A DNA stretch of 53,797 bases from Mangrovactinospora gilvigrisea (GCF_001879105.1 NZ_MLCF01000027.1:1-53797), one strand, 5' to 3'. Shown: positions 44,138-53,282, counted from the first letter of the stretch. Translations and numbers: made by a program. Notes: a model not told the origin generated them from the sequence alone.

Positions 44138-44986
44138 TCACGGCGTGATCGAGAATTCGGCGAGGATCTTGGTGGCGAGGGCGGTGTCGCCCTCGATCTT
44201 GACGTCGGCGCGCTCGGGCCGGATGCGGCCGCAGGCGAGGCGGGCGTAGGTCTCCCAGTCGGTGGTGAGGGTGACGCGCGGGGAGAACGGCGCGTGCTCG
44301 CCGACCGCGGCGCGCGCCGGGTCGACCGGGTCGACCTCGACGGTGCGCATGAACTCGATGGGCCCGTGGACGTCCACGCTCACCGCGGTGTGCGGGGCCG
44401 CGCCGGCCCGCGTCACGACCTCCGGCAGGGCCGCCACCATGGAGTCGCGCGCGACGTAGGCCGCCGGGGTGTCGAGGTTGCCGGGGACGCCGATCGCCCG
44501 GCGGATGTCCTGCTCGTGCGCCCAGACGTCGAACGCCCGCAGCCGCAGCAGGGAGCCGAGCCGCATCTGGCGCCCCATCAGGCCGAGGACCTCCTGGTCG
44601 GGGTCGGTGAGGTCGCGCAGCGAGCGGCGCCGGCGGATCAGCGCGAGCTCCAGCTCGGACGTCATCTCCGGGGCGGTGTGGCAGCGCCGCACGTCGACCG
44701 GGACCTCGTTGTAGCGGGTCGGCTCGTCGACGACGTGGCGCAGGTCGCGCGGCAGGGTGTGGATCGGGCGAGGATCGCCCAGCAGGCCCAGCTCGGTGCC
44801 GATCAGGTGCGAGACGACATCGCGGACCGACCAGCCGGGGCACTCCGTGGCGCGGTTCCAGTCGGGCTCCGCGAGGGGCGCGACGAGTTCCTGGATCGCC
44901 TCCGTCGATTGCGTCCAGGCGTCGACGAGGGGCTGCAGGATGTGGGAGGCGTGCGGGATTCGGCGGGAATTCGGTATGGATGTCAC
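44138..44986 (-). CDS. Mycothiol-dependent maleylpyruvate-isomerase-family (DinB-like) protein
   Basis: 282 aa from GTG 44986, with GAGGGA upstream. It begins with the DinB-type helical bundle: VDAWTQSTEAIQELVAPLAE, then WNRATECPGWSVRDVVSHLIG, with the metal-binding His candidate, and RAFDVWAHEQDIRRAIG, carrying the second His. A C-terminal SCP2-like domain with DWETYARLACGRIRPERADV follows. The family uses mycothiol as cofactor; substrates are mostly unknown. It converges on the GntR gene, 27 bp away. Confidence 0.82.
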   Translation of the reverse strand: MTSIPNSRRIPHASHILQPLVDAWTQSTEAIQELVAPLAEPDWNRATECPGWSVRDVVSHLIGTELGLLGDPRPIHTLPRDLRHVVDEPTRYNEVPVDVRRCHTAPEMTSELELALIRRRRSLRDLTDPDQEVLGLMGRQMRLGSLLRLRAFDVWAHEQDIRRAIGVPGNLDTPAAYVARDSMVAALPEVVTRAGAAPHTAVSVDVHGPIEFMRTVEVDPVDPARAAVGEHAPFSPRVTLTTDWETYARLACGRIRPERADVKIEGDTALATKILAEFSITP

Positions 44987-45336
44987 GGATGGTCCCTCGG
45001 CGACGCGGCGGGAAGGCAGGAGTAGGACTGCAGGCATTATCCCGTCGGTGAGCTGGATCACCATCCGTTCCCGGAAATGTCGTCGGGGTGGGCCGCGGCT
45101 TGGCCGCGCGGCGGTGCCCGGCGATGTCGTCAAGGGCGCATAAAGACTGCCGAGGTTCGGCAATGCGGCGGACGGAAGGCGCGGGGCACGATGACGGCGC
45201 GCGGGGCGCGGCGCCGGCGGTGGCGCGTGCGGGTGCGGACCGGAGTCGAGGGGGCGGTCCGCACCGCGGTGCCCCGCGGTGCGGTCGCGGTGTCGGCGGA
45301 CGGGGGGCCGCCGGGCCGCGGCGGTACCCGGCGGGT
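44987..45336. other. Intergenic region between the mycothiol-enzyme-like gene and the PucR-type gene
   Basis: Spacer of 350 bases, both flanking genes leftward. Apart from the hairpin at 45259-45284, it presumably holds the promoter of the mycothiol-enzyme-like gene. Open frames across it look non-coding (Arg-rich, no motif). Confidence 0.5.
45259..45284 (-). terminator. Terminator after the PucR-type regulator
   Basis: Perfect 11-bp stem CCGCACCGCGG/CCGCGGTGCGG with a TGCC loop, about 50 bases downstream of the leftward gene's stop. Confidence 0.82.
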
Positions 45337-46425
45337 TCAGAGGGCGTGTTCGGGCCAGCGGAGGAGGCGGGCGCCGAGCGCCGCGGTCTGGAGGGTGTAG
45401 CGGTGCAGCGCGTCGTCCGGGTCGTACCCCGTCAACTCGCGTATCCGCGCCAGCCGGTAGGTCAGCGCCCGCACGCTGAGGCTCAGCCGGCGCGCCGTCT
45501 CGCTGCGGTTGTAGCCCGCCTCGGCATGCGCGGCGAGCGTCTCCAGCAGCGGCTCCGCCCCGCCCCGCGCCCCCGTCAGGGGGCCCAGTACGGTGCGCAC
45601 CAGATCGGCCATCGCCGCCCGGTCGCGCAGCAGCACCGGAAAGACCATCAGCTCGGCCGCGTCCAGCAGATCGGCCGCCAGGCCGAGCCGCTCGGCGGTG
45701 TCCAGCGCGCTGAGGGCCTCCTCGTAGGAGTGCGCCACCCCGCCCGGCCCGCGGTGCGGCCGCCCCACCGCGACCCGCACCGCCCCGCCCGCGCCGCGCG
45801 CGCCGGCCATGGCGAGCGCCGCGAACGCCTCGGTGACCCGCCGGTCGCCGCCCGGCGCCACGCACACCAGCCGCCCCTCCTTGGTGGCCAGCAGCGGATG
45901 CCGGGAGCGCAGCCGCGCGGTCAGCTCGCGGTCGACGTGCCGGGTGACGGGGTGCCCGTCGTCGAAGCCGGGCCCCTCCGCCACGGCGGCGACGGCGACG
46001 CGGTGGGTGCGGGCGAGGCGCAGGCCGAACCGGTCGGCCCGCTCGGCGAGCCGGCCGAGCCCGCTGCGGCCGTGCAGCAGGTCGTCGACGAACTCCCGCC
46101 GCTCGGTCTCCTCGCGGTGCGCGGCGAGCCGCTGGGCCCGCTGGTAGCCGGTGACGACGGCCTCCACGGCGGCGTCCAGCGCGGCGAGCACGTCGCCGCC
46201 GGCGCGGCGCGCCTCGGCGGCGGTGGCGGCGCCGGCGATGCCGGGCAGCTCGGGCCAGGCGGCGCGCGCGGAGCGCAGCTGACCCCCGATCAGCTCGCGC
46301 AGCCCGAGCCCGGACTCGGCGGCCCGCTCGCCGAGCAGCCGGAGCTCCTCCAGTTCGTCGCGGCGGGGCCGGCGGCCGGTCCTGGAGACCCGGGCCAGCA
46401 GGTCCAGGCAGTCGTTCCCGTCCAT
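45337..46425 (-). CDS. PucR/CdaR-type transcription regulator
   Basis: 362 aa from ATG 46425 (MDGNDCLDLLARVSR). The N-terminal two thirds have a helical part and a GGDEF-like degenerate CdaR core (RVAVAAVAEGPGFDD and ATKEGRLVCVAPGGD). The C-terminal PucR HTH reads LLETLAAHAEAGYNRSETAR, then SVRALTYRLARIRELTG. Such regulators control catabolic or developmental genes; the effector is unknown. It stands alone between two spacers on the minus strand. Confidence 0.87.
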   Translation of the reverse strand: MDGNDCLDLLARVSRTGRRPRRDELEELRLLGERAAESGLGLRELIGGQLRSARAAWPELPGIAGAATAAEARRAGGDVLAALDAAVEAVVTGYQRAQRLAAHREETERREFVDDLLHGRSGLGRLAERADRFGLRLARTHRVAVAAVAEGPGFDDGHPVTRHVDRELTARLRSRHPLLATKEGRLVCVAPGGDRRVTEAFAALAMAGARGAGGAVRVAVGRPHRGPGGVAHSYEEALSALDTAERLGLAADLLDAAELMVFPVLLRDRAAMADLVRTVLGPLTGARGGAEPLLETLAAHAEAGYNRSETARRLSLSVRALTYRLARIRELTGYDPDDALHRYTLQTAALGARLLRWPEHAL

Positions 46426-46558
46426 GCCGCGTGACACCCCCGATCGCTGCAACCGTCGGACGGCGCCGCCGACATTACCTCACCTTGACTTTTCCTTGGC
46501 GAGGTCTTGGCGACCGGAGGGTCGGGCGACCGGACCGTCGAGCGGCGGCCGCCGCCGC

Positions 46559-47878
46559 TCAGCCGTCCAGGAAGGACTTCAGTGCGGAGGCGAGCAGATG
46601 CGGGTCGTCCGAGCCGGAGAGCTCCCGGACGGAGTGCATCGAGAGGATCGCGGTGCCGATGTCGACGGTCGCGATGCCGTGCCGGGCCGCGGTGATCGGG
46701 CCGATGGTGGTGCCGCAGGGCATCGCGTTGTTGGAGACGAAGGTCTGGTACGGCACCCCGGCCCGCTCGCAGGCCGCGGCGAAGACGGTCCGCCCGACGC
46801 CGTCGGTGGCGTACCGCTGGTTGACGTTGACCTTCAGGATCGGGCCGCCGTTGGGCATCGGGTGGTGCGTCGGGTCGTGCCGCTCCGCGTAGTTGGGGTG
46901 CACGGCGTGGCCGGTGTCGGAGGAGAGGCAGACGGACGCGGCCAGCGCGCGGGCGCGGTCCTCGACGCTGCCGCCGCGGGCGTGCACGCTGCGCTCCAGC
47001 ACGGTGCCGAGCAGCGGGCCGTGCGCGCCGGTGTCGGACTGGCTGCCGTTCTCCTCGTGGTCGAAGGCGACCAGGACGGGGATGTGCGTCAGCGCGTCCG
47101 CGCCGGGCGCTGTGGCGGCGGCCGCCAGGGCGGCGGTGCCGGCGTGCGTGGAGAGCTGGTTGTCGAGGCGGCCCGAGGCGAAGAACTCCTCGCTCTGGCC
47201 GAGGAAGGCGGGCGGCTGGAGGTCGTAGAGCGACAGGTCCCAGCCGAGGATGTCGGCGGCGGTGGCGCCGGAGGCGCGCAGCTCGGGGGCCTCGGCGGCG
47301 AGGAAGTCCAGCAGCCCGCGCTCGTCCGAGGCGCCGGTGAGGCCCCAGATGGGCTGCATGCCGCGCTGCTTGTCGAGCTTGAGGCCGTTGTCGTTGACCC
47401 CGCGGTCCAGGTGGATGGCGAGCTGCGGGACGCGCAGCAGCGGCCGGTGGAAGTCGACCAGGTGGACGGAGCCGTCCCGCAGCGCGATCCGCCCGGCGAG
47501 GCCGAGGTCGCGGTCGAGCCAGGAGTTGAGGAGCGGTCCGCCGTAGATCTCGACGGCGAGCTGGCGCCAGCCGTGCGCGGCGAAGTCCGGCTGCGGCTTG
47601 ACGCGCAGCGTCGGCGAGTCGGTGTGGGCGCCGACGATCCGGAACGGCGCGGCGGGGTCGCCGGCGGCGGCCTGCGGCAGGTACCAGGCGACGAGCGTGC
47701 CGCCGCGGACCAGGTAGCGGCCGCCGGGCTCGGCGGGGAAGGGGTCGGTCTCCTCGACGCGCGCGAAGCCGGCGGCCTCCAGCCGGGCCGCGGCGGAGGC
47801 GGCGGCGTGGTACGGCGTCGGGCTGGCCCCGGTGAAGGCCATGAGGTCGGCGGTGTGCGCGCGGTCGAAGTGGCTCAT
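46559..47878 (-). CDS. pepC-like: M18 family aspartyl aminopeptidase
   Basis: 439 aa. The M18 metal centre is complete: GAHTDSP, SGRLDNQLST (bridging Asp), DHEENGS (general base Glu and ligand), SSDTGHAVHPNY and the final MHSVREL His. The enzyme removes N-terminal acidic residues in the cytoplasm as a large tetrahedral complex with two metal ions. The start at 47878 (MSHFDRAHTADLMAF) fits the family. The gene lies downstream of the acyl-CoA dehydrogenase on the same strand, with a strong hairpin and a palindromic element between them, so it is probably transcribed separately. Confidence 0.93.
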   Translation of the reverse strand: MSHFDRAHTADLMAFTGASPTPYHAAASAAARLEAAGFARVEETDPFPAEPGGRYLVRGGTLVAWYLPQAAAGDPAAPFRIVGAHTDSPTLRVKPQPDFAAHGWRQLAVEIYGGPLLNSWLDRDLGLAGRIALRDGSVHLVDFHRPLLRVPQLAIHLDRGVNDNGLKLDKQRGMQPIWGLTGASDERGLLDFLAAEAPELRASGATAADILGWDLSLYDLQPPAFLGQSEEFFASGRLDNQLSTHAGTAALAAAATAPGADALTHIPVLVAFDHEENGSQSDTGAHGPLLGTVLERSVHARGGSVEDRARALAASVCLSSDTGHAVHPNYAERHDPTHHPMPNGGPILKVNVNQRYATDGVGRTVFAAACERAGVPYQTFVSNNAMPCGTTIGPITAARHGIATVDIGTAILSMHSVRELSGSDDPHLLASALKSFLDG

Positions 47879-47897
47879 GGGGGCCAGATTACGCGTC

Positions 47898-47951
47898 CGC
47901 CCCGGCACCCCTCCGGCCAGGCGAGGCCTGGCCGGGCGGGGAGCCGGGGCG
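47898..47951 (-). terminator. Long hairpin between acyl-CoA dehydrogenase and aminopeptidase genes
   Basis: About 24 bp of pairing with one bulge and one mismatch: outer arm CGCCCCGGC/GCCGGGGCG, inner arm CCGGCCAGGC/GCCTGGCCGG with a GAG loop. It is close in sequence to the hairpin at 41415-41468. Confidence 0.8.
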
Positions 47952-47978
47952 AGGGGCGGCAGACGGCGAGCGGCCCGA

Positions 47979-48138
47979 GCGGGCTTGGCGAAGTAGGGCA
48001 CACTCCCCGCGCCGCCCGGCACGCGCATCTGCGGCGTTGCCCAAGCACGTACGTAAGAACCACTACGAACGAGCTCGGGCGCCTTGCGGCTGCACGCACC
48101 GAACGACGCGGAAAGGCACCCTGCTTCGCCAAACCCGC
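47979..48138. repeat. 160-bp long imperfect palindrome (MITE-like or structured RNA)
   Basis: The outer 20 bases of each end, GCGGGCTTGGCGAAGTAGGG and the complement of the right end, match at 18 positions, and similarity continues to near the centre. Many of the differences are C/T or A/G exchanges, which keep G-U pairing in RNA. The element ends exactly at the stop codon of the acyl-CoA dehydrogenase. It contains no ORF with a recognisable product. Confidence 0.8.
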
Positions 48139-49971
48139 TTAGAAGGCGTCCTCGGGGAGCTCCATGATGGAGTTGTCGACGCGCTCGGCGAGCTTGCGCT
48201 GGCCGGTCAGCAGCGGCAGCACGTTCGCCGCGAAGAACCGCGCCGCGGCGATCTTGCCCTGGTAGAACGCCCGGTCCTTCTCCGAGACGTCCCCGCCCAG
48301 CGCCTCCGTCGCCACCACGGCCTGCCGCAGCAGCAGGTAGCCGACCATCAGGTCGCCCGAGGCCAGCACCAGGCGGGTGGTGTTCTGGCCCACCTTGTAG
48401 AGGCTGGTGACGTCCTGCTCGGTCGCGGCGAGCTGGGTGATCATCGCGCCGACGATGCCCTCGAGGTCCGCCGTGGCGCGCGCCAGCGCGTCCTTCTCGG
48501 CGGCGAAGCCCTCGGCCAGCGAGCCGGTGAACTCCTTGATCTCGTTCGCGAGCGCGCCCAGCGCCTGGCCCTGGTCCTTGACGATCTTCCGGAAGAAGAA
48601 GTCCTGGCCCTGGATCGCCGTGGTGCCCTCGTAGAGGGTGTCGATCTTGGCGTCCCGGATGTACTGCTCCAGCGGGTAGTCCTGGAGGTAGCCGGAGCCG
48701 CCGAAGGTCTGCAGCGACTGCGACAGCAGCTCGTAGGACTTCTCCGAGCCGTAGCCCTTGACGATCGGCAGCAGCAGGTCGTTGAGGCGGACGTCGGCCG
48801 GGTCGGCGTTCTTGCCCATGCCCAGCGGGTCCGCCTGCAGCATCCGGTCCTGGACGCAGGCCGTGTAGACGACCAGCGCGCGCAGGCCCTCGGCGTACGC
48901 CTTCTGGAACATCAGCGAGCGGCGGACGTCCGGGTGGTGCGTGATGGTGACGCGCGGCGCCGACTTGTCCGTCGACTGCGTCAGGTCCGCGCCCTGGACG
49001 CGCTCCTTGGCGTACTCCAGGGCGTTGAGGTAGCCCGTGGAGAGGGTGGCGATGGCCTTGGTGCCGACCATCATCCGCGCCGACTCGATGATCTTGAACA
49101 TCTGGCGGATGCCGTCGTGCACCTCGCCGAGCAGGTAGCCCACCGCCGGGCGCTCCTCGCCGAAGCGCAGCTCGCAGGTGGTGGAGACCTTGAGGCCCAT
49201 CTTGTGCTCGACGTTGGTGACGTAGGCGCCGTTGCGCTCGCCCAGCTCGCCGGTCTCCCAGTCGAACCGGTACTTCGGCACGATGAACATCGACAGGCCC
49301 TTGGTGCCGGGGCCGGCGCCCTCGGGGCGGGCCAGCACCAGGTGCACGATGTTGTCGCTCAGGTCGTGCTCGCCCGAGGTGATGAAGCGCTTGACGCCCT
49401 CGATGTGCCAGGTGCCGTCGTCCTGCAGAGACGCCTTGGTGCGGCCGGCGCCCACGTCCGAGCCGGCGTCCGGCTCGGTGAGGACCATGGTCGAGCCCCA
49501 CTTGTGGTCGATCATCCGCTGGGCGACCTTGCCCTGCTCCTCGGTGCCCAGGCGGAGCACGACGGTGGCGAAGTCGAGGCCGCCGGCGTACATCCAGACC
49601 GCCGGGTTGGCGCCCAGCACCAGCTCCGCGATGGCCCAGTGCAGGCTAGCCGGGGCGGTGGTGCCGCCCAGCTCCTCGGGGAGGCCGAGGCGCCAGAACT
49701 CGGCGTCGATGAAGGCCTGGTACGACTTCTTGAACGTGTCCGGGAGGGTGGCGGTGTGGGTGTCCGGGTCGAAGACGGGCGGGTTGCGGTCGCCGTCGGC
49801 GAAGGACTCCGCGAGGTCCTCCGTGGCGAGCCGCTCGACCTCGGAGAGCACCGAGCGCGCGGTGTCCGGGTCGATCTCGGCGAAGGCGTCCTTGCCGTAC
49901 ACGTCGTCGCGGCCGAAGACCTCGAAGAGGTTGAACTCCAGGTCGCGGAGGTTGGACTTGTAATGCCCCAT
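48139..49971 (-). CDS. fadE: Acyl-CoA dehydrogenase (FadE type)
   Basis: 610 aa, longer than classic enzymes (about 380) because of a C-terminal extension. It begins [19 protein letters not shown]. The FAD/substrate core shows [30 protein letters not shown] and, near the end of the core, [20 protein letters not shown] and [15 protein letters not shown], whose Glu is the likely catalytic base. It catalyses the first step of beta-oxidation. The divergent control region carries two TACCCGT(G/C)GGTA palindromes. Stop codon TAA touches the 160-bp palindrome. Confidence 0.94.
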   Translation of the reverse strand: MGHYKSNLRDLEFNLFEVFGRDDVYGKDAFAEIDPDTARSVLSEVERLATEDLAESFADGDRNPPVFDPDTHTATLPDTFKKSYQAFIDAEFWRLGLPEELGGTTAPASLHWAIAELVLGANPAVWMYAGGLDFATVVLRLGTEEQGKVAQRMIDHKWGSTMVLTEPDAGSDVGAGRTKASLQDDGTWHIEGVKRFITSGEHDLSDNIVHLVLARPEGAGPGTKGLSMFIVPKYRFDWETGELGERNGAYVTNVEHKMGLKVSTTCELRFGEERPAVGYLLGEVHDGIRQMFKIIESARMMVGTKAIATLSTGYLNALEYAKERVQGADLTQSTDKSAPRVTITHHPDVRRSLMFQKAYAEGLRALVVYTACVQDRMLQADPLGMGKNADPADVRLNDLLLPIVKGYGSEKSYELLSQSLQTFGGSGYLQDYPLEQYIRDAKIDTLYEGTTAIQGQDFFFRKIVKDQGQALGALANEIKEFTGSLAEGFAAEKDALARATADLEGIVGAMITQLAATEQDVTSLYKVGQNTTRLVLASGDLMVGYLLLRQAVVATEALGGDVSEKDRAFYQGKIAAARFFAANVLPLLTGQRKLAERVDNSIMELPEDAF

Positions 49972-50039
49972 GGCGTTGCTCTCCGGTCGATCGTGTCTGC
50001 CGTCGGGAAGGGTAGGCGCAGGGTTAGACGCGTGCTCGA

Positions 50040-50076
50040 TACCCGTGGGTAGCCACGATTATGCTACCCGTCGGTA
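50040..50076. promoter_or_regulatory. Two operator-like palindromes upstream of fadE
   Basis: TACCCGTGGGTA (50040-50051) is a perfect palindrome, and TACCCGTCGGTA (50065-50076) differs from it by one base; their centres are 25 bp apart. They lie 70-105 bp upstream of the leftward fadE start and 60-96 bp upstream of the rightward SseB-like gene. This looks like a TetR-type repressor site, common for fatty-acid genes, but the regulator is not in the window. Confidence 0.65.
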
Positions 50077-50123
50077 ACCATAGGCAATCCCCCAGGGGTT
50101 AGCTTGCTCCCCCGGGGACTCGC

Positions 50124-50129
50124 TAGCCT
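50124..50129 (+). promoter_or_regulatory. -10 box of the SseB-like gene (leaderless)
   Basis: TAGCCT ends 6 bases before the GTG at 50136; no ribosome site is visible, so transcription probably begins at the start codon. Confidence 0.55.
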
Positions 50130-50135
50130 GGTCGG

Positions 50136-50741
50136 GTGTACGGCTACGAGCGCACGACCCCGAGCGGCGGGCCGCAGGGTCCCGGGGCGCACAACGGTGC
50201 GCAGTACGGCGGCGGCTACGAGGCCGGCGGCGGCTCCGGCTACGGGTATCCCCAGGGCGGCGGCTACCAGGACGCCGGTCAGAACGGCTACCAGGGGCAG
50301 GGCGGCTACGGCTACCCGCCCCCGCAGCAGGGTGCCCCCCAGCAGGGCGGCGCCCCCGAACCCGGCCGCTACCCGGAACCGCAGGGGCCGACGATGGCGG
50401 ACGCGCTGCGCGCCTTCGCCGGCGGGGCGATGACGGCGGAGGACTTCCAGGAGATCTTCATCGCCTCCCGGATCTACTGCCCGCGGGCCGACACCCCGGG
50501 CTTCCTCGCCATGCCGAACACCAATCAGCCGCTGATCCCGATGTTCACCTCGCTCAAGGAGCTGCGGCGGTTCGCGGGCAAGGAGTCGAAGTACTTCGTG
50601 ATCACCGGCGCCGAGGTGCTCGACCTGCTGCCGACCGGGTACGGCTTCGTGCTCGACGTGGAGGGGGACCACCGGGCGGTCTTCGACGCGCGGGCGGTCG
50701 AGGAGATGGTCGACTTCACCATGCGGCGGCTCTACGGCTGA
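50136..50741 (+). CDS. SseB-family protein with Gly/Tyr/Gln-rich N-terminus
   Basis: 201 aa from GTG 50136. The first 85 residues are low-complexity (GGGYEAGGGSGYGYPQGGGYQ and similar), the remainder is the SseB N-terminal fold: DALRAFAGGAMTAEDFQEIFIAS, AMPNTNQPLIPMFTSLKELRRFAG and GYGFVLDVEGDHRAVFDARA. Its role is unknown; in enterobacteria SseB affects sulfur and serine metabolism. An internal ATG at 50394 could give a shorter product. It is divergent from fadE and shares its operator region. Confidence 0.82.
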   Translation: MYGYERTTPSGGPQGPGAHNGAQYGGGYEAGGGSGYGYPQGGGYQDAGQNGYQGQGGYGYPPPQQGAPQQGGAPEPGRYPEPQGPTMADALRAFAGGAMTAEDFQEIFIASRIYCPRADTPGFLAMPNTNQPLIPMFTSLKELRRFAGKESKYFVITGAEVLDLLPTGYGFVLDVEGDHRAVFDARAVEEMVDFTMRRLYG

Positions 50742-50932
50742 CTCCGGCCGATCCGGGCCTGACGGTCCGTCGGCGTGACGGCGTGACGGCGTGTCAAGGT
50801 TTGCGCAGGTCGGGGAGTTGGAGGGCTAGCGCATTACGGACTCCGGCGCGGGTCCGCCACCGGGATGCCGCCTAACGGGGTAATTAGTCCGATTTACCGG
50901 ATAACGCCCTTGCGCCGTGCTGACATGGCGTC

Positions 50933-51712
50933 ATGAACGATCACAGCGACCCCCGCAGGGGCACGCACGTCGGGCGGACGGCGCAGGTCCGCACCGCCAC
51001 CAGGACCTGCCGCGTCCGCGGGCTGCGCGGCGGCACCGCCGCGGTGCTGCTCGCCGCGGCGGCGGCGACGGCCGGCGCGGCGGCCGCGCCCGCCTCGGCC
51101 GAGGCGGCGCCGGCGGTGGCGTCCAGCAGGCCGCACTACTGGTACCTCAAGCACGGGCATTGGTACTGGACCAGCCACTACGACCGATATCGCGCCTGGG
51201 TCGACGCCGGCGGGACCGGCAACGGCACGCGCGGGCCGGACTTCTCGCGCGGCTCGCGGCCGGCGCCGCCTCCCGCGTCCCGGCCGTCCGGGCGGTCCTC
51301 GTCGGACACGGCGCGCCCGGGGGCGCGGGCGATCACCGCGACCGCGGCCGGGCGGGCGATCGCCTACGCCCGCGCCCAGCTCGGCAAGCCGTACGCGTGG
51401 GGAGGCAACGGGCCGCGGGCCTTCGACTGCTCGGGGCTCGTCCAGCAGGCGTATCTGCGGGCCGGGGTGCGGCTGCCCCGGGTGACCGCCCAGCAGGCGG
51501 CGGCGACCACCCGGATCAGCGCGAGCCGGCTGCGCCCGGGAGACCTGGTGCACTGGTCCAACAACGGCAAGGCGTCCGGGGCGTACCACATCGCCATCTA
51601 CCTCGGCGGCGGCAAGTACATCGAGGCGCCGCGGCCCGGGAAGAAGGTGCGGATCACCGCCATCTCCTGGGGCTACAAGCCGTCCTTCTACACCCGGGTG
51701 ACGGTGCGCTAG
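50933..51712 (+). CDS. Secreted NlpC/P60 cell-wall hydrolase
   Basis: 259 aa. Signal sequence about 28-58 (GLRGGTAAVLLAAAAATAG and on); then a Trp/Tyr/His-rich stretch (HYWYLKHGHWYWTSHYDRYR), a Pro/Ser linker and the NlpC/P60 domain (about 137-259). Catalytic Cys166 is in RAFDCSGLVQQAY and His219 in GAYHIAIYLGGGKYIEAP. Such enzymes cleave peptide bonds in peptidoglycan stems, usually the D-Glu-to-diamino-acid link. The aromatic stretch may be a cell-wall or glycan binding surface. Its TAG stop overlaps that of the convergent gene. Confidence 0.93.
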   Translation: MNDHSDPRRGTHVGRTAQVRTATRTCRVRGLRGGTAAVLLAAAAATAGAAAAPASAEAAPAVASSRPHYWYLKHGHWYWTSHYDRYRAWVDAGGTGNGTRGPDFSRGSRPAPPPASRPSGRSSSDTARPGARAITATAAGRAIAYARAQLGKPYAWGGNGPRAFDCSGLVQQAYLRAGVRLPRVTAQQAAATTRISASRLRPGDLVHWSNNGKASGAYHIAIYLGGGKYIEAPRPGKKVRITAISWGYKPSFYTRVTVR

Positions 51713-52296
51713 CCGGCGCGGCGCCGGCGGCCCGGCAGGCGGATGTCGGCGCACCAGCGGCGGAGCTCGTCCCGGATGGCGACCAGCTCCGCCGCCGGAT
51801 CGCCCTCGCCGGCCGGGGGCCAGCCGCGCACCCGGGCGCGGTAGGCGTCCGTGCGGTCCTCCGGGCGGGCGGTGAAGGCGAGGCCGATCGCCCGGTGGAC
51901 GAGCCACTGGTGCTGCGTCAGCAGCCGCACCAGGCGGTCGGCGACGGTGGCGTACTCGGCGCTGACGTCCAGGTCCTCGAGGCGGGAGCGGAGCTGCTGC
52001 ACGGCGTTGAGCTGCTCGCCGCAGCGGCGTCCGACGGTGACGGGGACCATCGCGGCGGTGCCGCAGGAGGTGACCATCCGGGTGGACTCGGGGACGACGG
52101 CGAGAGCCTGCTCGGCGATCTCCAGGAGGGAGAGGACCTGACGGGTCCCGGTGTCGGGATCGGGGCCGGGTTCGGCCTCGGGGCCGTGGCGCAGCCGGTT
52201 CCAGCGCCGGGCGAGAACGCTGCGCGGGTGGGCCGAGGTGGTGGCTCCGTACCCGGTGGCGGCGTCCGAGAGGGTCAGGGGTTGGTGCAGGCTCAT
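51709..52296 (-). CDS. Conserved hypothetical protein, helical
   Basis: 195 aa from ATG 52296 (MSLHQPLTLSDAATGYG), with GGAGG at good distance. No family is recognised. The middle is all helical (SLLEIAEQALAVVPESTRMV, then VGRRCGEQLNAVQQLRSRLEDL), ending with RDELRRWCADIRLPG. There is no signal peptide or membrane helix. Its stop codon overlaps that of the NlpC/P60 gene in the four bases CTAG (51709-51712). Confidence 0.7.
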   Translation of the reverse strand: MSLHQPLTLSDAATGYGATTSAHPRSVLARRWNRLRHGPEAEPGPDPDTGTRQVLSLLEIAEQALAVVPESTRMVTSCGTAAMVPVTVGRRCGEQLNAVQQLRSRLEDLDVSAEYATVADRLVRLLTQHQWLVHRAIGLAFTARPEDRTDAYRARVRGWPPAGEGDPAAELVAIRDELRRWCADIRLPGRRRRAG

Positions 52297-52452
52297 GGGG
52301 GGCGGCCTCCAGCCGGAGGGCGTTGCGTGCGCCGGTTCCTTAGTGCCCATGATGCGGCAACCCCGGGGGAAACGGGCTGAGTTCGGCTGGTCTGCGCGGA
52401 TTGCTAGCTCTGGGAGGGCCGGTGTGGCCGGATCGGGGCGGCCCGGCGCGGG

Positions 52453-53178
52453 CTAGGGGAGGCGCTTGCGCCAGGCGAGGGTGACGGCGATGCGGCGGCC
52501 GGGGTCGCCGTCCCAGTCGGCGGTGAGGCCGTGCGCGGAGAGCGCCGCCATCACGCGGGTGCCGACCGTTCGGGAGAGCGCCGGGTAGTCGGGGTGGCCG
52601 GCGGCGACGAAGCTGCCGAAGCCGAGCAGCAGCGGGCCGCCCTCGACGGCGCGCTGGGTGTCCTGGTTGTGGAAGTAGACGTAGCCCTCGGGGGCGGAGC
52701 CGGGCCGGATCTCGTCGTCGATCTCGTTGGCGGCGCACTGCGCGCAGCAGGTGAAGTCCTCGCGGGCGACGATGCCGGAGGCCTCCAGGTCGTCGAACGC
52801 ACGGGCGAGGCGATCGTTGTCGGTGACGTCCGGCCAGGTCCGCTGCTCCTGCAGCCGGGCGTCCCAGGCGGCGGCGACGATGGCCTGGACGGTGGCCGGG
52901 GCGAGGGTGATCTGCTCCTCCTCGGCCATGGTGGTGGTGACGTCCTCGCAGACCTCGTCGAAGGCGGCGTAGCCCTCGGCGACGAAGCGGGCGGCGGTGT
53001 GCTCGACGGCCGCGGCGTCGGCGAGGTGCTCCATCTCCGCGGCGGACGCGGGTATGCCGCGCTCCTGGGCGAACTCCCCGACCGCCTCCAGGATGTCGTA
53101 GGCGGAGCCGTCGGTCTCCGCGGCCGACCTGCGGGCCACGGCGGTGAGCAGGGCGTGGGTCTGGGCGTCGAGAGACAT
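52453..53178 (-). CDS. DUF6891-like cytosolic protein
   Basis: 241 aa, starting MSLDAQTHALLTAVARRSAAE. I recall the family as DUF6891, function unknown. Features are FTCCAQCAANEIDDE, with CxxC cysteines that could bind metal or be redox-active, YVYFHNQDTQRAVEGG and GFGSFVAAGHPDY, and a C-terminal domain ending in RRIAVTLAWRKRLP. It is divergent from the Rsm22-like gene and leads no obvious operon. Confidence 0.75.
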   Translation of the reverse strand: MSLDAQTHALLTAVARRSAAETDGSAYDILEAVGEFAQERGIPASAAEMEHLADAAAVEHTAARFVAEGYAAFDEVCEDVTTTMAEEEQITLAPATVQAIVAAAWDARLQEQRTWPDVTDNDRLARAFDDLEASGIVAREDFTCCAQCAANEIDDEIRPGSAPEGYVYFHNQDTQRAVEGGPLLLGFGSFVAAGHPDYPALSRTVGTRVMAALSAHGLTADWDGDPGRRIAVTLAWRKRLP

Positions 53179-53282
53179 GAGGGGGACCGTACCGCCGGGG
53201 CGCGGGTGTGGGGAGGGGCGGGCGGATAGAGTGACGCGGCCGACGCGGGTGCGATAGGCGGAGAAAGGCGGACGAGTCACAC

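Noticed and set aside
45077..45400. Small rightward Arg-rich ORF in the spacer before the PucR-type gene
   Set aside because: No ribosome site, no family resemblance, and it overlaps the regulator's terminator and coding end.
47979..48138. Insertion-sequence remnant
   Set aside because: No transposase fragment or clear target duplication; it is kept only as a MITE-like or RNA-hairpin candidate.
50742..50932. A ydaO (c-di-AMP) riboswitch before the NlpC/P60 gene, where such switches often occur in this group
   Set aside because: I could not align the spacer to the conserved ydaO core; only a short GTGACGGC repeat and a GGTAA/TTACC dyad were seen.
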